Assembly: GCA_051889975.1 (NCBI GenBank)
Contig: JBJFDJ010000015.1
Location: 1 to 13,047, forward strand
Origin: UBA9845 sp051889975
GTDB taxonomy: Bacteria; Bacillota; Clostridia; Christensenellales; UBA1242
Direction: 5' to 3'
DNA length: 13,047 bases
The notes under the pieces are model-generated. The model was not told the DNA's origin and made no database searches. It saw only the letters and a program-made list of their open reading frames with translations. Below, one piece after another: positions 7,705-13,047 of the stretch. Numbering within the stretch: position 1 is the first letter of the stretch; every line of letters begins with the position of its first letter. The translations under genes were made by a program, and so were the position numbers.

Positions 7705-7756
7705 CATCAACATAACTAAATTAAAAGAGCATTCGTGTTTTAAAAAAGGACAAATA

Positions 7757-8704
7757 ATGAAAATAATTTTTATGGGCACACCTCATTATGCCGAGGTCGT
7801 TTTAGAAAAATTGATAAATAGCAGACATCAAGTGGTGGCTGTTGTTTGCAACCCAGATAAACCAGTTGGCAGAAAACAAGTTTTAACTCCACCACCAACA
7901 AAAGTGCTTGCACAAAAATACAACATTCCAGTTTATCAATTTAAAAAAATTCGTTTGGACGGCGTTGAAACACTTAAAAAAATTGACGCCGACATTATGA
8001 TAACTGCTGCTTATGGCCAAATTTTAAGCCAAGAAATTTTAGATATCACAAAGTTTGGCGTGTATAATGTTCACGGCTCAGTTTTGCCAAAATATCGTGG
8101 TTCTAGCCCTATTCAGTGGAGTTTGATAAATGGCGAAAAAAAACTTGGCGTGACTATATTAAAAACACTTGCTGGGCTTGATAACGGGCCAATCCTTTTA
8201 ACGCAAGAGTGTGACATTTTGCCACAAGACACGGTTGAAAGTTTGATGCACACCTTGTCCAGTATGGGGGGCGATTTGCTACTTAAAGGACTTGATATGC
8301 TAGAAAGTGGCAACTACAATTTAATTCCACAAAACGAAGCAGAAATGACATATTATCCAATGCTTAAAAAAGAGATGAGCCCAATTGACTTTAACAAAAC
8401 AGCACAACAAGTCTGCAATTTTGTTAGGGGCATGGCAGAGTGGCCAGTTGCAACTGTTAATTTGCAGGGCAACACAACAAAAGTTTACAGGGTAGAAGCA
8501 ATAAACTACTTGCCAGAAAAAAATTACAACAAAGGCGATGTGGTCTGTGCTTCAAACAAACTTGGTCTTGTTGTTAAAACGGCAGACGGCTTTGTTCGTC
8601 TTGCCGAAATCCAACCACAAAACTCAAAACGAATGAAAGACACCGACTATCTAAATGGCAAAAAAGTGGAAGTTGGTGTTAACATAACCGACAAAAAAAT
8701 TTAA
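7757..8704 (+). CDS. fmt: Methionyl-tRNA formyltransferase
   Basis: Fmt transfers a formyl group from 10-formyl-tetrahydrofolate to Met on initiator tRNA. The 315-aa length is standard. The N-terminal Rossmann-like transferase domain opens with IIFMGTPHYAE (residues 3-13). It contains the catalytic Asn104 and His106 in NVHGSVLPKYRG, the PIQW segment (118-121), and Asp142 in AGLDNG, matching Asn106/His108/Asp144 of the E. coli enzyme with a two-residue shift. The C-terminal OB-fold tRNA-binding domain spans about 205-315, and its VRGM..WPVA region is conserved. AAGGA (7746-7750) lies 6 bases before ATG. The TAA stop falls just two bases before the N gap, so the downstream neighbour is unknown; rsmB is usual in Firmicutes. 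Confidence 0.96.
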   Translation: MKIIFMGTPHYAEVVLEKLINSRHQVVAVVCNPDKPVGRKQVLTPPPTKVLAQKYNIPVYQFKKIRLDGVETLKKIDADIMITAAYGQILSQEILDITKFGVYNVHGSVLPKYRGSSPIQWSLINGEKKLGVTILKTLAGLDNGPILLTQECDILPQDTVESLMHTLSSMGGDLLLKGLDMLESGNYNLIPQNEAEMTYYPMLKKEMSPIDFNKTAQQVCNFVRGMAEWPVATVNLQGNTTKVYRVEAINYLPEKNYNKGDVVCASNKLGLVVKTADGFVRLAEIQPQNSKRMKDTDYLNGKKVEVGVNITDKKI

Positions 8705-8705
8705 T

Positions 8706-8805
8706 NNNNNNNNNNNNNNNNNNNNNNNNNNNNNNNNNNNNNNNNNNNNNNNNNNNNNNNNNNNNNNNNNNNNNNNNNNNNNNNNNNNNNNNNNNNNNNN
8801 NNNNN
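8706..8805. other. Assembly gap (100 N)
   Basis: Exactly 100 undetermined bases separate fmt from rlmN. A round 100 is the usual placeholder for a gap of unknown length. RlmN lacks its first roughly 75-90 residues (about 230-270 bases) at the right edge, which would not fit in 100 bases. The true gap is therefore probably larger and could also hold rsmB. Confidence 0.95.
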
Positions 8806-9669
8806 ATTTTAGAGCAAAAATCTGCCCGCGATGGCACAATTAAATTTTTGTATAAACTTGCCGACAACAACATCATAGAAGGCGTCTTGATGAGATATAA
8901 GTATGGCAACACACTTTGTGTTTCTACGCAAGTTGGTTGTCGTATGGGTTGCAAGTTTTGTGCAAGCACTTTGCATGGGCTTGTTAGAAATTTAACTGCT
9001 GGCGAAATTTTGGGGCAAGTTGTTGCCGTAAACAGACTGCTTGGTGGCAGGCTTGGTGAAGAACGAAAAATAACAAACATTGTGCTTATGGGCAGTGGCG
9101 AGCCACTTGACAATTATCAAAATGTCACAAAGTTTTTTAAACTTGTCACAGATGACAAGGGCTTAAACATCAGTGAGCGAAACATCAGCCTTTCAACTTG
9201 TGGGCTTGTGCCAGAAATCAAACGGCTTGCAGATGACGGCTTTAAAGTTACTTTGACAATCAGTTTGCATGCAACAACCGACCAAAAACGTCGTGAACTT
9301 ATGCCAATTGCTTTTAAGTATTCCATAGCAGAAATTTTAGATGCGTGCAAATATTATTTTTCAAAGACGAAGCGCAGGGTTATTTTTGAATATGTGCTAG
9401 TGAAAGGTCAAAATGACACATTTAATGACGCAAAGGCACTTGCAAATTTAATGCGTGGGCTGTCAAGCCACATAAACGTAATTCCACTCAACCCTGTTAG
9501 TGAACGAAATTTGATTGGCGCAACGCGTGAAAAAGCATTGCAGTTTGTTCAGACCCTATCTAAGCTTGGTGTTTCTGCAACAGTTCGCCGAACTTTGGGC
9601 GAAGAAATTGATGGCGCATGTGGTCAGTTAAGACAAAAATATTTAGACAGCCATGGCAGTATCAATTAA
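8806..9669 (+). CDS. rlmN: 23S rRNA/tRNA adenine-C2 methyltransferase RlmN, 5'-truncated by the gap
   Basis: RlmN is a radical-SAM enzyme that makes 2-methyladenosine at A2503 of 23S rRNA and at A37 of some tRNAs. The frame is open from the gap edge, giving 287 residues out of a usual 340-360. In-frame residues before the TTG at 8848 (SARDGTIKF) belong to the family, so 8848 is not the real start. The radical-SAM cluster cysteines are residues 45, 49 and 52 of the visible part (CRMGCKFC). The two cysteines of the methyl-transfer chemistry are also there: residue 38 in TLCVSTQ and residue 272 in GACGQLR. The motif GSGEPLDNY, SLSTCG and the SLHAT segment are conserved. The enzyme thus looks catalytically complete apart from the missing N-terminal domain, which is lost to the assembly gap rather than to mutation. 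Confidence 0.95.
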   Translation: MLEQKSARDGTIKFLYKLADNNIIEGVLMRYKYGNTLCVSTQVGCRMGCKFCASTLHGLVRNLTAGEILGQVVAVNRLLGGRLGEERKITNIVLMGSGEPLDNYQNVTKFFKLVTDDKGLNISERNISLSTCGLVPEIKRLADDGFKVTLTISLHATTDQKRRELMPIAFKYSIAEILDACKYYFSKTKRRVIFEYVLVKGQNDTFNDAKALANLMRGLSSHINVIPLNPVSERNLIGATREKALQFVQTLSKLGVSATVRRTLGEEIDGACGQLRQKYLDSHGSIN

Positions 9670-9721
9670 TAACACAATCATAAATAATTAAAAAAATTTA
9701 TCAAAATAATTTTAAAATTTT

Positions 9722-9730
9722 TGTTATACT
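9722..9730 (+). promoter_or_regulatory. Possible extended -10 promoter for rpe
   Basis: TGTTATACT fits an extended -10 (TG, one base, TATACT), but no good -35 lies at the right distance. It would start transcription near 9737 and give a leader of about 100 bases containing a GC-richer hairpin (9746-9763). Low confidence. Confidence 0.4.
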
Positions 9731-9745
9731 TTGCTCAATGTTAAT

Positions 9746-9763
9746 GGGCATTTAAAAGTGCCT
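9746..9763 (+). other. Hairpin in the rlmN-rpe spacer
   Basis: GGGCATTTAAAAGTGCCT can fold into a stem of six to seven pairs (including two G-T wobbles) with a 4-base loop. It lies in the presumed rpe leader. No T-run follows at once, so it is more likely a leader hairpin than a full terminator for rlmN. Confidence 0.4.
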
Positions 9764-9822
9764 ATGTCTGTTTTATTAAAACTTTACTATATGTTGTTTG
9801 TTCGCACAAAAAAATATCAGTT

Positions 9823-9830
9823 AAAAGGAG
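9823..9830 (+). promoter_or_regulatory. Ribosome site that sets the rpe start
   Basis: AAAAGGAG lies 5 bases before ATG 9836. It is preferred over in-frame starts further upstream (TTG 9731 and internal ATGs), which lack ribosome sites and add a 35-residue segment unlike any Rpe. Confidence 0.85.
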
Positions 9831-9835
9831 TGTTT

Positions 9836-10477
9836 ATGTTAGTTTCGGTTTCTACAATGCCAGCAGAAGATAATTTAAAAGATTATTTGTTGCAAATAAA
9901 GGACTTTGCTGATTTTTTGCACTGCGATGTGTGTGATGGAAAGTATAACAATGCAGTATATTTTTCACCCCAAAAAGCAAGTGAAATAAACGCCATTTCA
10001 ACCCTTCCACTTGATGTTCATTTGATGACAAAAGATGTTTTAAAAAATGCAAAACAATATATAAAAGCAGGGGCAAACATTGTCACTGCACAAACAGAAA
10101 GTTTTGCTGATGAAAGCCGGGTTTTTGACTTTGTTAACTTTGTTAAATCACACAAAACTTTGGCTGGCTTGTCAATTGAGCCAAATACAAGTGTTGACAA
10201 ATTATTGCCATTTTTAAGCAGTTTGGATGTCGTGCTTGTCATGGCAGTTCAAACGGGCAAAAGTGGGCAAAAATTTGACGCATTGGTGCTTGATAAAATA
10301 GAGCAGTTAAATGCATTAAAAACAAAAAATAACTATCACTTCAAAATTGAAGTTGATGGTGGCATTGATGACAAAGTGGCAAAAATTTTAAAAGATAAAG
10401 GAGCAGACATTGTCGTCAGTGGCAGTTATGTCTTCAAAAGCCCAGATAAGTCGGTTGCCATAAACAACTTAAAGTAA
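9836..10477 (+). CDS. rpe: Ribulose-phosphate 3-epimerase family protein, divergent
   Basis: Rpe interconverts ribulose-5-phosphate and xylulose-5-phosphate in the pentose phosphate pathway with a TIM-barrel, metal-dependent mechanism. The 213-aa product is close to family length. The metal and catalytic residues are visible: His29 and Asp31 in LHCDVCDG, His62 in LPLDVHLM (57-64), and Asp174 in IEVDGG (171-176). KAGAN (77-81), GQKF (144-147) and DIVVSGSYVF (191-200) fit the barrel. It is divergent, however. The usual 'SILSAD' opening reads SVSTMPAED, 'DGHFVPN' reads DGKYNNAVYF, and the active-site loop usually written 'NPGFGGQ' reads QTGKSGQ. A related sugar-phosphate epimerase is therefore possible, although the position between rlmN and spoVM/rpmB is where rpe sits in Bacillus. 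Family: confident. Exact substrate: less so. Confidence 0.82.
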   Translation: MLVSVSTMPAEDNLKDYLLQIKDFADFLHCDVCDGKYNNAVYFSPQKASEINAISTLPLDVHLMTKDVLKNAKQYIKAGANIVTAQTESFADESRVFDFVNFVKSHKTLAGLSIEPNTSVDKLLPFLSSLDVVLVMAVQTGKSGQKFDALVLDKIEQLNALKTKNNYHFKIEVDGGIDDKVAKILKDKGADIVVSGSYVFKSPDKSVAINNLK

Positions 10478-10495
10478 CACAAAACCTGCTTTAAA

Positions 10496-10504
10496 CATAA
10501 TATA
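10496..10504 (+). promoter_or_regulatory. Possible sporulation-type -10 element before the spoVM-like ORF
   Basis: CATAATATA fits the loose -10 pattern CATANNNTA of mother-cell sigma factors, with an AC dinucleotide 17 bases upstream (10477-10478). In Bacillus, spoVM is transcribed by sigma-E. The pattern is short and common in AT-rich DNA, so this is only suggestive. Confidence 0.25.
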
Positions 10505-10524
10505 TAACAAAGGAAGTGTTTGTT

Positions 10525-10599
10525 ATGATAATATGTATTAAAGCACCAAAAATTTTAAGGCCACTACTTAAATTGATATTTAAAAAACAACTACAATAG
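10525..10599 (+). CDS. spoVM: SpoVM-like amphipathic sporulation peptide, 24 aa
   Basis: A 24-codon ORF (ATG 10525 to TAG 10597-10599) has a good ribosome site, AAAGGAAG (10509-10516), 8 bases upstream. The peptide starts MIICIKAPKILRPLLKLIFK and ends KQLQ. It resembles SpoVM, the 26-residue helix of Bacillus that marks the curved forespore membrane and anchors SpoIVA for coat and cortex assembly. The IK-x-PK-x-L core is kept, with Pro8 equivalent to the critical Pro9 of B. subtilis SpoVM. The rest forms an amphipathic helix, with Arg12, Lys16 and Lys20 on one face and Leu/Ile/Phe on the other. The position is decisive: in B. subtilis spoVM lies directly before rpmB, after the rpe region. Odd points are an extra proline at 13 where glycines are usual, and a short C-terminus. 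Family assignment is inferred from motif plus synteny. Confidence 0.7.
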   Translation: MIICIKAPKILRPLLKLIFKKQLQ

Positions 10600-10610
10600 A
10601 GCAGTTGTTT
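10585..10610 (+). terminator. Hairpin overlapping the end of the spoVM-like ORF
   Basis: AAACAACT (10585-10592) and AGTTGTTT (10603-10610) form a perfect 8-bp inverted repeat around a 10-base loop that contains the TAG stop. Only a loose AT-rich stretch follows (T-run at 10631-10635), so it is a weak terminator or a 3'-stabilising hairpin of the short mRNA. Confidence 0.4.
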
Positions 10611-10641
10611 AGTTACATAATTGTTAATTATTTTTGCATAT

Positions 10642-10702
10642 AAAAAAACCATCTTTTTATGTGAACTTTTGTGGGCTCACCAAATTAGATGGCTGTTTTT
10701 TT
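10642..10702. terminator. Bidirectional terminator between spoVM and rpmB
   Basis: A run of seven A (10642-10648), CCATCT (10649-10654), AGATGG (10687-10692) and a run of seven T (10696-10702) form a symmetric stem flanked by A and T tracts, so either strand gives a stem followed by U's. Inside the 32-base loop a second stem GTGA (10661-10664)/TCAC (10677-10680) can form. It directly abuts the rpmB stop codon and serves the convergent rpmB and spoVM transcripts. Confidence 0.75.
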
Positions 10703-10703
10703 G

Positions 10704-10886
10704 TTATGCTTTTTTTGCTGTTCTTAAACATTTTGTGCAAACATATTCTTTCTTTTCAACACCGTTTACATTAACTGCAACTTTTTGAACGTTTGCATTC
10801 CATTGTTTGTTTGTTTTTATGTTTGAATGGCTAACTTGGTGTCCGCCCATTTTGCCTTTTCCACAAATACTGCATACTCTTGACAT
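10704..10886 (-). CDS. rpmB: Large ribosomal subunit protein bL28
   Basis: bL28 is a small protein of the 50S subunit. The 60-aa minus-strand product matches the family. It opens with SRVCSICGKGKMGGHQVSHS (residues 2-21), followed by NIKTNKQWNANVQKV (22-36), the typical 'N-x-TKRRW-x-PNLQKV' segment. Four cysteines (5, 8, 50, 53; CSIC and CTKC) identify the zinc-binding (C+) form. The ribosome site AGGAGGGG (10900-10893) is very strong and lies within 8 bases of ATG 10886, as expected for a highly expressed ribosomal gene. As in Bacillus, rpmB is transcribed away from yloU-yloV and convergently with spoVM, which supports the assignment of those neighbours. Confidence 0.97.
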   Translation of the reverse strand: MSRVCSICGKGKMGGHQVSHSNIKTNKQWNANVQKVAVNVNGVEKKEYVCTKCLRTAKKA

Positions 10887-10925
10887 CTCATTCCCCTCCT
10901 AGATAGTGATTTATAAAACTAAACT

Positions 10926-10954
10926 ATTCTATCAAACAATTACAAAAAAAGCAA
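10926..10954 (-). promoter_or_regulatory. Promoter of rpmB
   Basis: On the minus strand TTGCTT (10954-10949), a 17-base spacer and TAGAAT (10931-10926) predict a start near 10920 and a 34-base leader. A second candidate further up, TTAACT (11020-11015) with a 17-base spacer and TATAAT (10997-10992), would give a leader of about 100 bases. Confidence 0.55.
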
Positions 10955-10975
10955 GCATATTTTATTTTTTTATTG

Positions 10976-10999
10976 ATTTTTTAAAAAATATAATTATAT
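10976..10999. repeat. Two overlapping perfect AT palindromes in the rpmB-asp23 spacer
   Basis: ATTTTTTAAAAAAT (10976-10989) and ATATAATTATAT (10988-10999) are perfect palindromes of 14 and 12 bases that share two bases. They lie between the divergent promoters, close to the midpoint of the spacer. They may be regulatory or simply reflect the very AT-rich composition. Confidence 0.4.
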
Positions 11000-11024
11000 A
11001 CATAAACAAATTTAAGTTAAACTC

Positions 11025-11053
11025 TTGATTTATTTTACTTTTTATTGTAGAAT
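11025..11053 (+). promoter_or_regulatory. Promoter of asp23-fakA
   Basis: TTGATT (11025-11030), a 17-base spacer and TAGAAT (11048-11053) predict a start near 11060 and a leader of about 23 bases. The -10 hexamer is identical to that of the divergent rpmB promoter. Confidence 0.7.
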
Positions 11054-11082
11054 AAACTTGTAAATTATCAAAAGGAGATTTT

Positions 11083-11433
11083 ATGGCTGTTAAAACTGTC
11101 AATAGTTATGGCAAGATAGTTATTCGTGATGAAGCAATCGAAATGGTTGCTGGCAGTGCTGCACTAGAATGTTATGGTGTGGTTGATTTAGTGGCTCAAA
11201 GATTTTCCGATAGTTTCGCTCAAATGTTTAAAAAACAACAATTAAAAAAAGGTGTAAAAGTTTTAACCGTAGATAACAAAATTTATGTTGACCTATATGT
11301 CATTTTTAAATATGGCGTTAGCATAAGTGCAGTTGCAGATAGTCTTAAAAAAGCAGTTAAATATAGCCTAGAAAAATTTACTGGCATGCTTGTAGACAGT
11401 GTAAATGTAAACGTTTGTGGTGTTAGGGTTTAA
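11083..11433 (+). CDS. Asp23/Gls24 family envelope stress response protein (YloU-like)
   Basis: The family comprises small cytoplasmic proteins, some of them membrane-anchored through partners, that affect cell-envelope homeostasis; the exact role of YloU is not settled. The 116-aa product shows the family layout. It opens with GKIVIRDEAIEMVAGSAALE (residues 10-29), then has CYGVVDL (30-36), the family's 'V.GV' turn. A beta-rich half follows with KIYVDLYVIFKYGVSI (66-81), then a helix (about 82-100) and a final VNVNVCGVRV strand. No signal peptide or membrane helix is seen. AAAGGAG (11071-11077) lies 5 bases before ATG. It precedes fakA by 36 bases, the conserved yloU-yloV pair of Firmicutes, so the two are probably co-transcribed from the promoter at 11025-11053. 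Confidence 0.93.
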   Translation: MAVKTVNSYGKIVIRDEAIEMVAGSAALECYGVVDLVAQRFSDSFAQMFKKQQLKKGVKVLTVDNKIYVDLYVIFKYGVSISAVADSLKKAVKYSLEKFTGMLVDSVNVNVCGVRV

Positions 11434-11469
11434 ACTTTTTTTATGAAATAAAGGAAGGATATTTGCAAA

Positions 11470-13047
11470 ATGCAAAAGAGTATAAATGGAAATATGTTAA
11501 GAAAGATGTTGCTTGCAGGCTCATCGCTTTTAGAAGAAAATAAAAATTATGTCGATTCATTAAATGTTTTTCCTGTTCCAGATGGTGACACAGGCACAAA
11601 TATGAGTTTGACAATGAAAAGTGTTGTTACAGAAGTTAACAATTGCCCAAACAATAATTTAGATACAATTTGCGAGGCTTTTGCCAAGGGTGCACTAAAG
11701 GGTGCAAGAGGCAACAGTGGTGTTATCTTGTCGCAAATTTTAAGAGGTATGAGTGCGTCACTCCGTGAAAAACCAATTGAAGAAATAACTGCAAAAGACT
11801 TTGCAAAGGCTTTAAATCGTGGCGCAGAAACTGCATACAAAGCAGTTACAAAGCCAAAGGAAGGAACAATTTTAACAGTTGTTCGTATGATGGCAGAAGC
11901 AGGCAACAGGCTTGTTAAAAAGAATATTGATGTTGACGACTTTTTAAAGGAAGTTTTAAATCAAGGTGAAGAAACTTTAAGACAAACCCCAGAGTTGTTG
12001 CCAGTGCTTAAAAAAGCAGGCGTTGTAGATAGTGGTGGCCGTGGGCTCATCATAATTTTCACTGGCTTTTACAAATGTTTGATTGACGACAAATCATTAA
12101 AGATTAATTATGAAGAATTTGACAAACAAACAATGCAAGATGAGTTTGGTAGCAATGACGCAATTATCAATCTCGAAGATTTGGGCGATATTGAATTTGC
12201 ATATTGCACAGAGTTTATGATAATTGAAATGAAAAAGAAGACAACCGAAGCCGACATTGACAAACTTCGTGAAAAACTCTGCGAAATTGGTGACAGTGTT
12301 ATTTGCGTTGGCGACCTTAGTCTTGTTAAAGTGCATGTTCACACAAACACGCCAAATGTGGCACTTGGCTATGCGCTTGAACTTGGCGAACTCACAAAAC
12401 TCAAAATTGAAAATATGCTTGAACAAAACCGTGAACTCAAACGCCAAAGAGCACAAAAACCAAAAGAACTCAAACCTTTTGGCATGGTTAGTGTTGCTGC
12501 TGGCGATGGACTTGGCGCTTTGTTTAAAGACATTGGGGTTGACTATGTTATTCAAGGTGGTCAAACAATGAACCCAAGTGCAAACGACATTGCAAAGGCA
12601 ATTGAAAAAGTTCCTGCAAAAGATATTTTTGTGTTCCCAAACAACAAAAATATAGTTTTGGCTGCCGAACAAAGCAAATCTTTGGTAACCGACAAAAATA
12701 TTCATGTTATCCCAACTTCTAGTGTGCCAGAAGGCATTTCTGCTGCTTTGGCATTTTGCGAAGAGATGTCACCAGAAGAAAATTTTGCAAATATGCTCGA
12801 AGCAACCAAATCAGTTAAGTCAAGTTCTGTTACTTATGCTGTTAGAACAACCGAAGTTGATGGCTTTAGCCTAAACGAAGGCGACATTATTGGATTAACT
12901 GAAAAAGCAATTTTGGCAAAGGGCAGTGAAGTTTCCGAAACAGTTGAAAAACTCATTGACAAGCAAATTGATGACGAAACAGTTAGCATAACCTTGTTCT
13001 ATGGTGAAAATGTAACCGAAGACCAAGCAAATCAACTTTGCGAACAA
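11470..13047 (+). CDS. fakA: Fatty acid kinase subunit FakA (DAK/YloV family), 3'-truncated by the window edge
   Basis: FakA is the ATP-binding kinase subunit that phosphorylates fatty acids held by FakB proteins, feeding phospholipid synthesis at the membrane. The frame is open from ATG 11470 to the last base (526 codons) with no stop. Homologues are around 550 residues, so only a short tail is missing. The N-terminal DhaL-type nucleotide domain has NVFPVPDGDTGTNM (32-45) with Mg-binding Asp38 and Asp40, GARGNSGVILSQ (78-89) and AGVVDSGGRG (183-192). The middle domain has Cys246, His289 and His291 (VHVHTNTP), which match the zinc-binding Cys-His-His set described for staphylococcal FakA. The C-terminal part shows GGQTMNPS (363-370) and FPNNKN (389-394). 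GGAAGGA (11453-11459) is a somewhat distant ribosome site. No FakB gene is visible in the window. Confidence 0.95.
   Translation, partial: MQKSINGNMLRKMLLAGSSLLEENKNYVDSLNVFPVPDGDTGTNMSLTMKSVVTEVNNCPNNNLDTICEAFAKGALKGARGNSGVILSQILRGMSASLREKPIEEITAKDFAKALNRGAETAYKAVTKPKEGTILTVVRMMAEAGNRLVKKNIDVDDFLKEVLNQGEETLRQTPELLPVLKKAGVVDSGGRGLIIIFTGFYKCLIDDKSLKINYEEFDKQTMQDEFGSNDAIINLEDLGDIEFAYCTEFMIIEMKKKTTEADIDKLREKLCEIGDSVICVGDLSLVKVHVHTNTPNVALGYALELGELTKLKIENMLEQNRELKRQRAQKPKELKPFGMVSVAAGDGLGALFKDIGVDYVIQGGQTMNPSANDIAKAIEKVPAKDIFVFPNNKNIVLAAEQSKSLVTDKNIHVIPTSSVPEGISAALAFCEEMSPEENFANMLEATKSVKSSSVTYAVRTTEVDGFSLNEGDIIGLTEKAILAKGSEVSETVEKLIDKQIDDETVSITLFYGENVTEDQANQLCEQ

Noticed and set aside
8651..9113. 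Minus-strand ORFs running through the N gap
   Set aside because: They exist only because N bases give no stop codons, and they lie opposite fmt and rlmN.
9731..9835. An N-terminal extension of rpe starting at TTG 9731
   Set aside because: It has no ribosome site and no family match. AAAAGGAG directly precedes ATG 9836. The region is better read as promoter and leader.
12097..12705. A 202-aa minus-strand ORF inside fakA
   Set aside because: It lies wholly opposite a clear FakA frame, has no ribosome site, and its composition (many Cys, Phe, Asn, His) is that of an antisense shadow.
1..13047. Possible reassignment of TGA as a sense codon, because none of the 13 complete stops seen here is TGA (11 TAA, 2 TAG)
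   Set aside because: Tryptophans at conserved positions use TGG and no conserved frame needs to read through a TGA. Absence in 13 genes is compatible with AT bias and chance.
1..13047. Mobile elements, CRISPR arrays, tRNA or rRNA genes
   Set aside because: No transposase or integrase motifs, no regularly spaced repeats, and no tRNA-like cloverleaf or rRNA sequence was seen on either strand.

Overview
This is AT-rich DNA (roughly one third G+C by eye) with strong AGGAG-type ribosome sites and near-consensus sigma-A promoters. The gene order is a recognisable, reduced form of the Firmicutes housekeeping block known from Bacillus (rpoZ-priA-def-fmt-rsmB-rlmN-...-rpe-...-spoVM-rpmB-yloU-yloV). 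The source is most likely a low-GC Clostridia-type Firmicute. The run of exactly 100 N at 8706-8805 marks a scaffold join in a draft or metagenome assembly. A spoVM-like microgene suggests a spore-forming ancestry.

Layout. Positions 1-1022 hold two small unrecognised genes on the minus strand; the one at 1-537 runs off the window. A 318-base spacer (1023-1340) carries divergent promoters. gatC-gatA-gatB (1341-4518) encode the tRNA-dependent amidotransferase. rpoZ (4558-4755) has its own promoter inside the gatB tail and a clear intrinsic terminator. priA-def (4958-7638) are tightly coupled, and fmt (7757-8704) follows after a 118-base spacer. After the N gap come a 5'-truncated rlmN (8806-9669), a divergent rpe (9836-10477) and a 24-codon spoVM-like ORF (10525-10599). 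A structure that looks like a bidirectional terminator follows, then rpmB on the minus strand (10704-10886). asp23/yloU (11083-11433) and fakA/yloV (11470 to the window end) are transcribed divergently from rpmB.

How the genes work together. Most serve translation. GatCAB makes Gln-tRNA and/or Asn-tRNA by the indirect route. Fmt formylates initiator Met-tRNA and Def removes the formyl group from new proteins. RlmN methylates 23S rRNA and tRNA. RpmB is a ribosomal protein. RpoZ belongs to RNA polymerase, PriA restarts replication forks, Rpe is a pentose-phosphate enzyme, Asp23 is an envelope-stress-type protein, and FakA phosphorylates fatty acids for phospholipid synthesis.

No mobile element, CRISPR array, tRNA or rRNA was seen. 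The window is mostly ordinary core genome. The points most worth a second look are the spoVM-like microgene, the reduced synteny (no prpC/prkC/rsgA/thiN; rsmB missing or lost in the gap), the divergent Rpe, and several palindromic intergenic elements.
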